Shown here: positions 49,601-58,600 of the stretch, piece after piece
Position numbering within the stretch: position 1 is the first letter of the stretch
How the letters are laid out: every line of letters begins with the position of its first letter
DNA from: Phytopythium helicoides
Lineage: Eukaryota > Oomycota > Peronosporomycetes > Pythiales > Pythiaceae
Length of the DNA: 64,000 bases
Assembly (NCBI GenBank): GCA_024867545.1
Contig: JANFNE010000050.1
Coordinates: forward strand, 248,001-312,000
Reading direction: 5' to 3'
Program-made: the position numbers and the translations under genes
The notes under the pieces: model-generated
Seen by the model: only the letters and a program-made list of their open reading frames with translations
Database searches by the model: none
Told to the model about the DNA's origin: nothing

Positions 49601-51289
49601 GCACACAGAAAGATGCTCGAAAAACTGGTTGATGCAATCCGCCTGTGTGCTGGACGCGTGCGCGAGCGCCTCAAAAATTGAGTCGTCCTGGTAGTTCACG
49701 TACGGAGCCTTGACGACACGGTCAGTCGGGTTCTCCGGCTGCTTGCTAAACGGAGTCACAGCACGGAACGACGAAAGTCCGTCTTCTTCCTGCTGACGCT
49801 TTTTAGCAGCGATGCCGACCTCGGTCTCGCCCATTCCGTATGAAACACCATTGATTGAGCACTTGCGAAACTCCATGATGTTGCACGTGAGGGTGCCCGT
49901 CTTGTCCGAGAACACGTAGTCAATCTGTCCCAGTTCCTCGTTCAGAGACATAGTGCGGACTTGGAACGGCGTGTCCGTCTCGGCATGGTACATCTCGAGG
50001 TCGTTGTTCATGAAGTACGACTGCATGAACTTGACCGACGTCATACTGACGTACAGAGAAACTGGGATGAATGAGTTCAGCAGCAGGAAGTAGTAAAGCA
50101 CCATGATGAAGAAGTTGCCAACTGGCGATTTGACGGCCGTTGTCGAGCCATCAAACAAATACCACGCGGCTTCACCCCGGGTATGGCTGAGGTTACTGTG
50201 ATTCCAAACGGCCGAGCAGATTGCACCAACAAGACAGAGCGCGACCATGAGGAAGCAAATATACCGGATCTGCACGTTGAGGCGACGCTCCATATTGCTC
50301 CACTTGATCGGGTTGTTGGACGACGCCATCATGATCTTGGTGTCTGGTCCCGTGTTGACCACGAGTCCGTAGACGTACTCGGTGTTGCGGAGCGTCGAGC
50401 CTCGCAGGATGATGGCGTTGGTCGTGATGACCTCTTTCTCGCCAGTCTTGAGCGACAAGGAGCCGCTGAACCGGTGGATCGCGTTGTTGGGAGTCTCGCA
50501 GATCACGACACCCTTGATGTCACCGACCGCGTGGTCGCTGAGGATGGTCGTGTAGGTAATCTCGAGTCCCTGGCGCAGCTTGAGGTTTGTCTCGCCGTCC
50601 AGCGACTTGGTCTCGACGTAGCAGATGCCCGCGGGGTTCTCTGGCTCTGGTTCACTGGCGCCAAGGATGACCAAGTCGGCGGGCACGGACTCTCGATTGT
50701 GCACCTTGAGGATGTCGCCGACCTGGACGTCTTGCCACTTGCGATTGTCGAAGGCGCGCGTCTGCATGTCGTACACGAGGCATGGCAGATTGTTGGAGAC
50801 GTGGTCGGCCTTGTGGCGCTTGTAGTCCTCTAGGCACGCGAAGAACATGTCGATGAGCACGATGATGGAGAGCGCGGGCAGCGACGCGGGGAATCCGCCC
50901 GTGTTGGATATGGGCTTGACGGTCTGCATGACGGATATGACGAGGAAGTAGGCGTTGGCGAGCTTGCTGAACTCGTAGAAGAGCAGCTTGGGCAGGAAGT
51001 TGTAGAGCGTGAAGCGCGACGTGACCACCGTGTTGGAGCAGTAGCCCAGCGCCGCGTTCTCCTCGCGCGCGTTCACGTGAACGTACCGGTAGGCCTCCTC
51101 ATCTTCATCCTCGTCCTCGTCACCGTCGTCCGCGCGCGGGTCCTCCTGGTCATCGCTCTCGCTGTCCGCGGCGTCCACCAGCTCGTCCACCACGTCATCC
51201 GGCAGTTCGTCGCCCAGCAGCGCCCTGGAGCCGCGAGAGTCGCGCGGAGAGCCGCCGAAGAACGCGTAGTCAGCCGTGGGCGTCGCCAT
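46688..51289 (-). CDS. P4-type ATPase (phospholipid flippase)
   Basis: 1533 residues from the ATG at 51289 (MATPTADYAFFGG); an open frame to 51418 adds only a basic, low-complexity lead without a family match. Key motifs: DGETNLK (actuator domain), the PVSL of transmembrane segment 4 as in P4 pumps, the phosphorylation site SDKTGTLT, GDKEETAINIG and AIGDGANDVSMIQ. Ten membrane segments are expected and seen. The N-terminus is strongly acidic (DEDEDEDEEA); the C-terminal 250 residues are hydrophilic and serine/arginine-rich. The enzyme moves phosphatidylserine or phosphatidylethanolamine to the cytosolic leaflet, usually with a CDC50 partner, which is not in this window. Confidence 0.96.
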   Translation of the reverse strand: MATPTADYAFFGGSPRDSRGSRALLGDELPDDVVDELVDAADSESDDQEDPRADDGDEDEDEDEEAYRYVHVNAREENAALGYCSNTVVTSRFTLYNFLPKLLFYEFSKLANAYFLVISVMQTVKPISNTGGFPASLPALSIIVLIDMFFACLEDYKRHKADHVSNNLPCLVYDMQTRAFDNRKWQDVQVGDILKVHNRESVPADLVILGASEPEPENPAGICYVETKSLDGETNLKLRQGLEITYTTILSDHAVGDIKGVVICETPNNAIHRFSGSLSLKTGEKEVITTNAIILRGSTLRNTEYVYGLVVNTGPDTKIMMASSNNPIKWSNMERRLNVQIRYICFLMVALCLVGAICSAVWNHSNLSHTRGEAAWYLFDGSTTAVKSPVGNFFIMVLYYFLLLNSFIPVSLYVSMTSVKFMQSYFMNNDLEMYHAETDTPFQVRTMSLNEELGQIDYVFSDKTGTLTCNIMEFRKCSINGVSYGMGETEVGIAAKKRQQEEDGLSSFRAVTPFSKQPENPTDRVVKAPYVNYQDDSIFEALAHASSTQADCINQFFEHLSVCHTVMPERASDGSLRLSASSPDEQALVAAAACFGYKFVARAPGKALVEYFSAIEHPEYMTDPQPVADNQTCAYQVLEVLEFNSTRKRMSVIVKTPNGGLKLYCKGADTVMYERLRKTNDADALRTRSLTLKHMEQFASEGLRTLVIGVADLDPAFYESWIVRYRTAINDMRQIALRRDGEDNDIDRLMEEVEVNLEVLGATAIEDRLQAEVPSTIYKLRQASIKVWMLTGDKEETAINIGYACRLLSSDIERLVISADTHPDLESIVEELETCAHEREQYQAACEQEEQQRGTPATASSGNSLIGTSTPSNTRRRLTRIESMAHVRDQQADLALVIDGETLELALDECSDLLLRVAEQCVAVIACRVSPAQKAELVRLVRDNKPEVRTLAIGDGANDVSMIQAAHVGVGISGLEGMQAANSSDYSIAQFRFLSRLLFVHGRWNYVRMGKLILYIFYKNVVLNLTQFWYMIYGGFSGQKFFLEWGLQGYNLLFTALPIVLVATFEQDVPAELAHAFPILYRIGQENRHFNTKVVWSWISSCVWESLIICFGTLYGMRYLVGRGETPNMWVYGCAAFTIALLVVSLKLALHQQMWWRPIHIPIYIGSFALWIGTAAFISHGKSISSAYWNGVFTNTFGTDSFWLLVPIIVFAALSRDLLTKGYIRAFCPTYKHLAQEVNAFGLTPIADKLLSFPPPETMPAMVAGVDLEAASSVSVIADVSKPVPSGVGAVAAAARPLIGRLARTGSSNRNLRPTRGSAFSYDAESVMVESFIASERFRNDNPQMFRALFDRHASRGSLAFHNQPEDRARAVRNHELLGTVIDDEDRHRSVRASTTAGDFASEANATATPKQNSAGNLFRGARHSKGPSRRRFLSAFTGERRGGRRRENSSAMPRDRSVTDGHRNSLHSSGYGSAPRRGGGGANERSFLRSLMRTFSSDVGGQEAADTTEATRPTPRVRRYTSSRSLQRQSTL

Positions 51290-51927
51290 GGCGGCCGCGA
51301 GCCTGGGCCTGGCGAGCGGGAGGCGCACTGGCCGAGCAGCGGCGCGGCGTCGTTTCCAGCCGAGAGAACGGGGTGTGGCGAAAGTTCGAAGCGACGATGG
51401 GGGTGGCAGCCGCGCCACAGACCGGTCGGGGGCGGGAGTGGCGCGCTAGCGGAGACTGGCCAATGGGAGGCCGCCGTGGGAGCCAAATGCCGATCCGGCC
51501 ACCGACCGGGACTTTCTACGAGCGCGCGTCGGCCAATTATATCGTTCGATTGAGACCGCGCCCCGAACGGCTGGACGTGCAGCCAATTGTTACAGGGTGT
51601 TGCCACCCGCATGTCCTCAAGGTACCGCCGACCGGACGCTACGGCGCCGCGCTGGTAAGCCAGCCTCCATCTGTCATGGCCGGAAGGCTGTGATACCACC
51701 ACATCGCCGTAAGCCATGGCGCCATCGAGACGCATGGATGAATTGACGTGTCTTCTCTCCACTGGATACGCTTGCCGTGTGTCTTTGCTCAGGCCGCCCG
51801 TCCGCTCTCCACCACCGACACGTCCCCAACTCGACCCTGGCGCAATCATAGTGACGGTACCATGCTTCCCGACGCCCCATCATGGCCGATTTGGCGCAGA
51901 TCGGCCGGCACCCACGCACCCATTTTA
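51290..51927. promoter_or_regulatory. Flippase promoter region with three CCAAT boxes
   Basis: This 638-bp gap is upstream of the flippase gene and downstream of the next minus-strand gene. CCAAT occurs at 51460-51464, 51533-51537 and 51583-51587 on the plus strand. No other gene is seen. Confidence 0.5.
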
Positions 51928-54474
51928 TCAGGTCGCGTCCACCGTCACGTCGAGTGTCGCGCCGCCTGCTTCAACGAGCTCCTCGCGCTGCTGCTGCCAG
52001 CTTGCGTTTTGCCTCGCCAGCGCCTCGTTCAGCAGTCGAATGAGCGTGAGGCTGGACAAGGCGGCGTTCGCAAGGCGGGCCGCACCCCTCTTGCGAGAGC
52101 AATCAGCGCCTGTGATGCCGCGGAACTGCTCTTGAAGCGTTTGGACGGCCTCCGCGGCGCCGATCTGCTGCTGGCTTGCAACGCTGCCCTTGCCGTTGCC
52201 GTCGTCGTCGCCGTCATCGTCGGTCAAAAGGACCTCATCTTCGGTGGGGTCGGTTGCGATGTCACGCAGTCCAGGATTCTTTATCAACGCCTCAGCGGCC
52301 TCATGCATCGCGATCTCCTCCCCGCACGCAGCAACCGTCTCGGAAAGTGCACGCGCCTGCACGCACACAGCCGCCAGCGCCAAACTCTCGCTGCCTCCTA
52401 GGCATTCACCTCCCGGTCCAACATCACTTAACGTCAATGGTTCCGACCAGTGCTCGCCCATGCATTGAGCGGCATTGTGCTCGAGCTTGGCTGGGACGAG
52501 CGACTCTCGCAGACTGAGAAGTTCGTTCCGTACTTCGCAAATGTGCTCCATCTCGCGCTCGTGTTGATCAATCTCATCGTCACTCCATTCGTAGACGTCC
52601 TCGAGCAATACAACGCCAGTTGAGGGTTTGCGAGGAGGGATAGTAGAAACGGATGAATTCGACACCCTCCTTTGACGAGCGGAAGCGAGCAGTTCATGGT
52701 GCTTCACGGACGCTGGGGCCCTAAAGCCTCCATCGCCTCGGGTTGGGTCGACTGAACGAACCATGGCACGCCTCTGATAGTCGTCGGCTGTCAGTGGGGA
52801 GCTCGATGGGATAACTTCAGGACTACCGGCACCATTACCGTCTTCGACTACTGCTGGGTGGTCTTCAACCGGTAAGACTGCGGGTTTATTCAGAGAAGTC
52901 GATGCCTCTGGACAACTCGTGTCGGCTTTGTCAGTCAAACCAAATTCTGCTTGTGAGGAGCTCTGATCTTGGTGCTTCTCGACCGGTTCAGCTTTGTCTA
53001 ATGAGGATACCCGGAGTGTTAGATGTCTCCACCACTCGGCTCGATCAGGGTTTGCTCGGAGCTCCATCCATCGTGCTAGAGTGATCTTGTACGTGAGGTC
53101 CATGATGCCGCGAATTCGGTGCTTAATCGTCTTTTCGACTGACCCGATCGACTCCAAGCCAATATACTTGGAAGAAGATGTCGCCAACTCTGACTGGTGC
53201 CACACATTGTGAATCTCATTTATCTCGCAGCCTAGATCACGAAGCGCATCCGAGCCGCTGGGCTGTGTGCTGTAGTTGTCAAACACGGGCAGAAACGCTT
53301 GAAAGTGCTCGTGTGGGCCATAACCGTAGCGGGTGACGACATCAGGGTCGCAGTCCCAGTCGGGTTGATCGCGCCACACATCCAGGAACACGAGCAGCTC
53401 AGGAGCATACTCGTATGTATCCCGCACTAAATCATCTGGTGAGTTCGCGCACTCTTCCGGCAGCGCAAGCGTGGCTCGTAACCGAACATCCATCTTCTGA
53501 GCATCTGCAATCAGAGGCTTGATCGCGGATTGGGAGATTGCAGGATCCTTCATCGCCTTTGCGTACAAGTGAAGCATCACTAAATGAAAGTGCAGCGCGA
53601 ACCTTCGGACCAACTCGAGAGTAGACCGCAGCTCGCACCATCCTTTCCTGAATCGATGTTCACCGTCGGTCGAAGCTAAAGCGCAACCGCGTTTGTGCAG
53701 CTCAACGAAGAGCGGAAGCAAGTCTGCGATAACTCCCTTCACACTTTTGGTCTTCTTCAATCGAAAAGCGTCTGAAGACATCGACGGAGCTGTGTTCCGG
53801 CCGCCAAGTCTTGAATTCGGTCGATGAATCGTCTTGAGAAAGAAATACGGGTTGACATCCCGGATAGCCACGACAACTTCTTGCATCGCGCACCGTAGCC
53901 GTTCGGTCGCTGATGTGTTCCAAAACGAGTCGGCGTACACACGCCAGAGGAACCACGGCACATGCTCTCGCGGCATCCGCATCTGCTGCGGCTGCGGCTG
54001 CTCGAACTGCTGCGGCGGTAATAACGGCGCGTCAGGTATTCGTAATACCGCCTCGCGTTCGCGCTCGCCTTCACCTGTCAGGTCTACCACTACATCTCCC
54101 ATCTCAACTCGTCGCTTCTGGTGGTTCTCCACTGCGTCCAACGCGCTCGCAGCCAGAGCCTCCACTTCTCCAAGCACTTTGCTCGCGCTACGGTCCACTC
54201 TCCGAGCCCGCGACAGCCGCAGTGGACTGCTCTGGTCCATCGACCGCGCCACATCGTCCACCTTTCTCCGGGCAGAGCGCCGCACTCCGAGCCGGTGCGT
54301 CTCCCACTTGATCTGCATCGCCGTCGCGAGCTCGAGCGTTTCCTGGAGTCTCGCCAGCGCGCGCAGCCGCGAGCTCGCGCCGACCCACCGCGTCTTCTGC
54401 CTGGCGGTTCGCCTCAGCGCCTTAGCGAGTTCGTCGCTGGCGTTCGCTGCTTCGTCGATTCGACGCGCCGCCAT
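51928..54474 (-). CDS. Large protein of unrecognised family, shorter paralog
   Basis: 848 residues from the ATG at 54474; the frame is open further to the bPH-like stop, without another ATG. The N-terminal 100 residues are basic and Ala/Arg-rich. Residues about 165-480 form a helical domain shared with the gene at 55684-60819; the best matched parts are NPYFFL (NPYYYL there), PDDLVRDTYEYAPELLV (PEDLVRDTFEFFPELLV there) and the ARWMEL stretch. The C-terminal half is acidic and serine-rich with an end coiled coil. I see no catalytic motif, signal peptide or membrane segment, so it is probably a cytosolic or nuclear scaffold. Function unknown. Confidence 0.75.
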   Translation of the reverse strand: MAARRIDEAANASDELAKALRRTARQKTRWVGASSRLRALARLQETLELATAMQIKWETHRLGVRRSARRKVDDVARSMDQSSPLRLSRARRVDRSASKVLGEVEALAASALDAVENHQKRRVEMGDVVVDLTGEGEREREAVLRIPDAPLLPPQQFEQPQPQQMRMPREHVPWFLWRVYADSFWNTSATERLRCAMQEVVVAIRDVNPYFFLKTIHRPNSRLGGRNTAPSMSSDAFRLKKTKSVKGVIADLLPLFVELHKRGCALASTDGEHRFRKGWCELRSTLELVRRFALHFHLVMLHLYAKAMKDPAISQSAIKPLIADAQKMDVRLRATLALPEECANSPDDLVRDTYEYAPELLVFLDVWRDQPDWDCDPDVVTRYGYGPHEHFQAFLPVFDNYSTQPSGSDALRDLGCEINEIHNVWHQSELATSSSKYIGLESIGSVEKTIKHRIRGIMDLTYKITLARWMELRANPDRAEWWRHLTLRVSSLDKAEPVEKHQDQSSSQAEFGLTDKADTSCPEASTSLNKPAVLPVEDHPAVVEDGNGAGSPEVIPSSSPLTADDYQRRAMVRSVDPTRGDGGFRAPASVKHHELLASARQRRVSNSSVSTIPPRKPSTGVVLLEDVYEWSDDEIDQHEREMEHICEVRNELLSLRESLVPAKLEHNAAQCMGEHWSEPLTLSDVGPGGECLGGSESLALAAVCVQARALSETVAACGEEIAMHEAAEALIKNPGLRDIATDPTEDEVLLTDDDGDDDGNGKGSVASQQQIGAAEAVQTLQEQFRGITGADCSRKRGAARLANAALSSLTLIRLLNEALARQNASWQQQREELVEAGGATLDVTVDAT

Positions 54475-54830
54475 GCGCTGCAGCGAGGGCGAAGGCGAGC
54501 GAGAGGCCGAGGGCTTGCGCGCCTTGCGACTCGCGGAGGCCGCAGGGCGATTGCCGAGGCTGCAGGAGGCCAAACGAGCGCCAATTCGGGTCAGTCGAGA
54601 GCGCGCAGAGCGGCCGAGGCGGCGGACGAGCCCACGCACCGCGCAGAGGCCGAGGGAAGCAGCGAGGAGCGCGTCATGGCGGGCGGGGCGGCGGCCGTTC
54701 TTGACCACGGCAAACGACCTGAAAATGGCTCCGAGCGACTCAAGCACTCCCTCGGCACAGTGACGGCGGTGTGGACGTATAGCTATTGCGGGAAAGGTGT
54801 ATTGACAACTTGAAGCGCACTTCAACCTGG
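54475..54830. other. 5' flank of the shorter paralog, partly in the inverted duplication
   Basis: These 356 bp lie between the bPH-like stop and the chosen start of the next gene. The first 75 bp (54756-54830) belong to duplication arm B. The rest is GC-rich and open in frame with the gene, so an upstream start by an unseen exon cannot be excluded. Confidence 0.4.
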
Positions 54831-55484
54831 TCAAGCGTCGGTGGCCATCGGCTCACCAGTGCTACTACTACCAACACGCAGCGCTGACTCGATCACGCTG
54901 CGGTAGCAGGTCGGGTTTGTGCGGCCGAACGAGTCGTGCAGCCAGCTCTGCACGGCGTCGGCTTGCTCCAACAACAGCTTCCCGCCCCTCACATCCTCAG
55001 AGGACCCCACAGCAGTCGTCGTGGTCGACGACCGCACTGCCACTTCGAGCGCCTGCCGAGCGAACTCCCACGCGCGAAAGTTGTGCTCCTGAGCGATCCT
55101 CAAAGCCTGCAGCACGCGGTAGTAGTGCTGCGCCACGGACTGCTCTGCCTTGGCGATGTCGATCGACAGCGAGTGGGTGCCCATGGAGAACTTGAGCTCG
55201 CAATCGCGGTCCGTAATGCCACAGCTCTCGAATTTGATGTGTGTGAGCCTCTCGGTCTGGTAGTCGAGTCGGTCGACCGTGCGCTTGGTGGACATGGCCG
55301 AATCGCCACAGACGAGCACGAGCGCCTCGTTGGTGAACGAGTACTCCTCCTTGGCTGATGTCAGCGCAAAGAGGATGGTCTCCCCGTCTCGAAGGAAGGC
55401 GGTCGCTTGCAATGCACTGAAGTCGGTCGCGGCGTGACAAATGTCGGATCCACCAGTGAGCTCAGACATGACACCAATCTTCAT
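54756..55484 (-). repeat. Inverted duplication, arm B (729 bp)
   Basis: Reverse-complement partner of 44763-45491. The inner edges of the arms are 9.26 kb apart. The match ends exactly at the start codon of the bPH-like gene on the outside (upstream bases GAGCACA here, TACCGTG in arm A) and 75 bp after the stop on the inside. Confidence 0.95.
54831..55484 (-). CDS. Bacterial-PH-like (YvbH/bPH_1-type) domain protein, copy B
   Basis: 217 residues, differing from copy A at six positions: three in residues 4-6 (GVM against AIA) and three later (T for A after ERL, T for S after SMG, H for Y after AQE). The domain layout is the same as copy A. Most of the other base changes are silent, so both copies look under purifying selection or were recently homogenised. 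This copy sits between two members of an unrecognised paralogous family, all on the minus strand. The 199 bp upstream, before the stop of the larger paralog, may hold its own promoter, including a CCATTTTTTCC initiator-like run. Confidence 0.88.
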   Translation of the reverse strand: MKIGVMSELTGGSDICHAATDFSALQATAFLRDGETILFALTSAKEEYSFTNEALVLVCGDSAMSTKRTVDRLDYQTERLTHIKFESCGITDRDCELKFSMGTHSLSIDIAKAEQSVAQHYYRVLQALRIAQEHNFRAWEFARQALEVAVRSSTTTTAVGSSEDVRGGKLLLEQADAVQSWLHDSFGRTNPTCYRSVIESALRVGSSSTGEPMATDA

Positions 55485-55683
55485 TGTGCTCGTTCACCCG
55501 ACTGGTAAATCGACTTGGAAAAAATGGACCAAGTAGTAAGCCAAGTCCACCGTGGTTGAAACTGCTCGCCAACAAAAGCTGGCATCTATTTGCAGGACAG
55601 CTTGATCATGAGCGTCAGATCACACCCAAACTCCACCAAAAAATGACGCCTATCTTTTGAGTTCGTCCTACCCTATCGCGAAC

Positions 55684-58600
55684 CTATGTGTACATCTGTG
55701 CGGTGTTGCGCACCAGTTCGGCTGCTTGGCGCGTAAGCTGCGCTGCCTGCGTTTGCAGCTTCTCACGGACTCGAGCAGAACGCGCACGCTGAGTACACAA
55801 CTCCTGCAACTGTTTCTTCGTGGCAGCAAGTACCTCGATCACGTCACGCACCGGCTGGTCTTCGTCGTATCCGTTCAGCTCGTTATAGCGAAATGCCACC
55901 TCGGCGTCATTCGTCACATTTGGCAGAGGGGAGTGGTCAGGAGATGACCACGGTACACCGACACCTTGACGCAACTCGTCATCACCTGAAGACGTAGGGA
56001 ACTCCTGCCTCACAACAATAGAGGTGGAGAGGTGGTTCTTTTCGTCGCGTACTTGGTGTGCCGCTGAGTGCAGAGCCAGCTTCTCTGTCACGCGCACAAT
56101 ATCCGTGCTTAACAAGCGGTGTCGACTTGCAATTGAGACCAGTGCAACGCTCGAGTGAGAGGCTAACATATCCTCCGCAACAGCGGACAACTCTTCTAGC
56201 TCAGCTTGTAGTGTTGTTTCTTCGTCCGACTTCAAAAGATGTGCAAACAGCGTGGGTTCGCTCCAAGCTCTAATCTCGTCTGGGACGATTAGCGACCAAT
56301 CTTCGTCGATTCCATCGGCTAGACCCACTTCAGCAGATTTCCGTTCCCAGTACATAGTAGCTATTGTCTGCTCCTCTGGCCGGTGTGAGCCCCACTCATT
56401 CGGCGAATCCGGTGCAAAACCAGCATCAGTGCACTCGTCTGCATCTCTTTGTTCCTCGTTGACTTCATCGTCGATTGAGGGAAGATCAACGCTCACCGAA
56501 GGCGGGGCTCCACCGTTAGCCTCATTCAAAACGTTTCCTGGCGCGAACACCATGTGGCTCCGAGGTGTGTAGTAAGCGTTGTGCTGTGTCAGTCGCGCCG
56601 AGAGCAAGTAGTCCGGGTCTTCCAGGATACGCGCAGCCCAAAGTGCTTGCAAGTGACTTGCGTACAGAGTCAAGATCTTCATGATACTACCACCAACCCC
56701 TGATTCAAACGTAGAGATCCGCTCGAGATCGAGTGCATCAAGATTCTCCATCCACTTGAAGTCGTTCCACAAACATACAATATTGAGCAGCTCGTCACAG
56801 ATGCATCGCAGTCGCCCGTTCGCGTCGTTATCAAAGTCAAACCCCCTGCCCTCAACGGCGCGAAAGAATTGCAGTGGTAGCATCTCCTTCGCTGTCTCTC
56901 CCACACGCTTTCTGCTATCAGAATCTTTGGATTGTAGAATAGCTTCGGTCGAACGCTGGCGCTTGATCAGCGCTTCCCGGTAGTTATACCCCCAAATGTC
57001 AACGCACACAAGCAGTTCTGGGAAAAACTCGAACGTGTCCCGCACCAGGTCCTCCGGCTCCTTCGACGCAACGGCGATGCCTGGTGGAGTTGGCTGCTGC
57101 TTGTTTGGAAACACAAGCTTCAGTCGAGATTTATACACTCCCATTCGCTTCTCAAAGTATGAATTATTGAGAGCACTTGGCATTGAGTCGACATCAGAGC
57201 ACACACCGCAACCCTTGAGGCAGTACAGGTGAGAGAGCAGCGAATGCACCTGCATGGCGACTAAGTGGACCTTCCGGATAATCGAGTTGAGCTTCTTACG
57301 GTTGAGGACATCTTTCCCGCCAGCACTTCGAGCAAGGGAGTACGCGGCGCTATCGAAAGACTTCATTCGAGAGTTGATTTGTGAGATCAACTTTCGTTCC
57401 CATTTAGTCGCGGACACCCCGTGACATCCGAACTCGCACGCCTCTGACAAGCGGCGGGTGCCAGGACGAAGTAAACTCCGATGAAGATAGTAGTAGGGGT
57501 TGCTTTTGGTAATCTCTTCTAGAAGCCGCTTGTGCATCACTTTCATAACGTATGAATGAGATGCATCACACGCCAACGAGTGCATAAGAAACGTCCACAC
57601 AAAAGAAGGCAGTTCGGTCGGGCATTGCAGCGGAGCATCTTCTTGCTTGAAAAAGAGCTCATCAAGAGCACGCTCAACCTTCACGACTCCCTCCATTTGA
57701 GATGCAAGATCTTCGTCGTCAAATTGATCCGACTCAGGAAGCTCCTCTTCAGGAGACGAAATCGCACAATTGGCTTGGTCGTTTACTGCCAAATCCGCTC
57801 TCGCATCAACTTGGTCGTCAACATCTCCCATACCATCATCAGAGAGATCCTCTTGCGGATGCTCTTTGGCGATCTTCTCCGGAGGAGCGCTGTTGGGTCG
57901 ATTATCGAGCTGACTCTGAACAGACAGTATAGCTTCAAGGCCTTTTTGCAACCTTTTGACTTTCGAAGCTGCTGATGCTTTGCTTTCAAATGTAGACTCA
58001 AGCAAACTCTTGATAATCTGAAGGGCTTCGAATCGCGCTGAGCCGTATTCGGCATTAGAAGCAACCAACCGGCACTGAAGATCGAGTGCTGCCTTCAGCA
58101 GCACCCCAAGCCGTTCCCGGTTTTTGGCTTCGTGTCGAATAGCGTAGTATTTCTTTTTCTGTGCTGCAAGCTGGTTTTTGACTTGTACTCTGGCAGAATC
58201 CAGTTGGTTTGCCGTCAGGAGGGAATTTGAAACGCGATTGTTCATTTCGATAGATGCTGATAGAGGCGTGGAAGCTGCGACGACCATCGATTCTGGTTTA
58301 ACCAGGGGCAATGCACGAAGCTTCCCATTGGGCTCATGCATGGCGTGCCTTGCATCACTTTCGCAAAAGTCGCCCGATGGCTCACTCCCCGGTTCCATCT
58401 GGTTTGCAGTACCACTCAGATTCTTCTGTGCTCCACTTCCACGCGCCATTTGACCAGTTTGAGGACTTGAGTGTGCTTGGTCCCTCTCCTGGTTGCTGTT
58501 CTCTACGATGGAAATATCCCCACCGGTGTCCGTTGTAGTAGCGTCAATCGGATAGACTGTTGCTAGGGGCTCCATCTCCACTTCTCTGATCGGCGTTGGA

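Noticed and set aside
44763..55484. The inverted arms as terminal repeats of one large transposon
   Set aside because: The arms contain a coding gene, there is no transposase between them, and the enclosed genes are ordinary housekeeping types.
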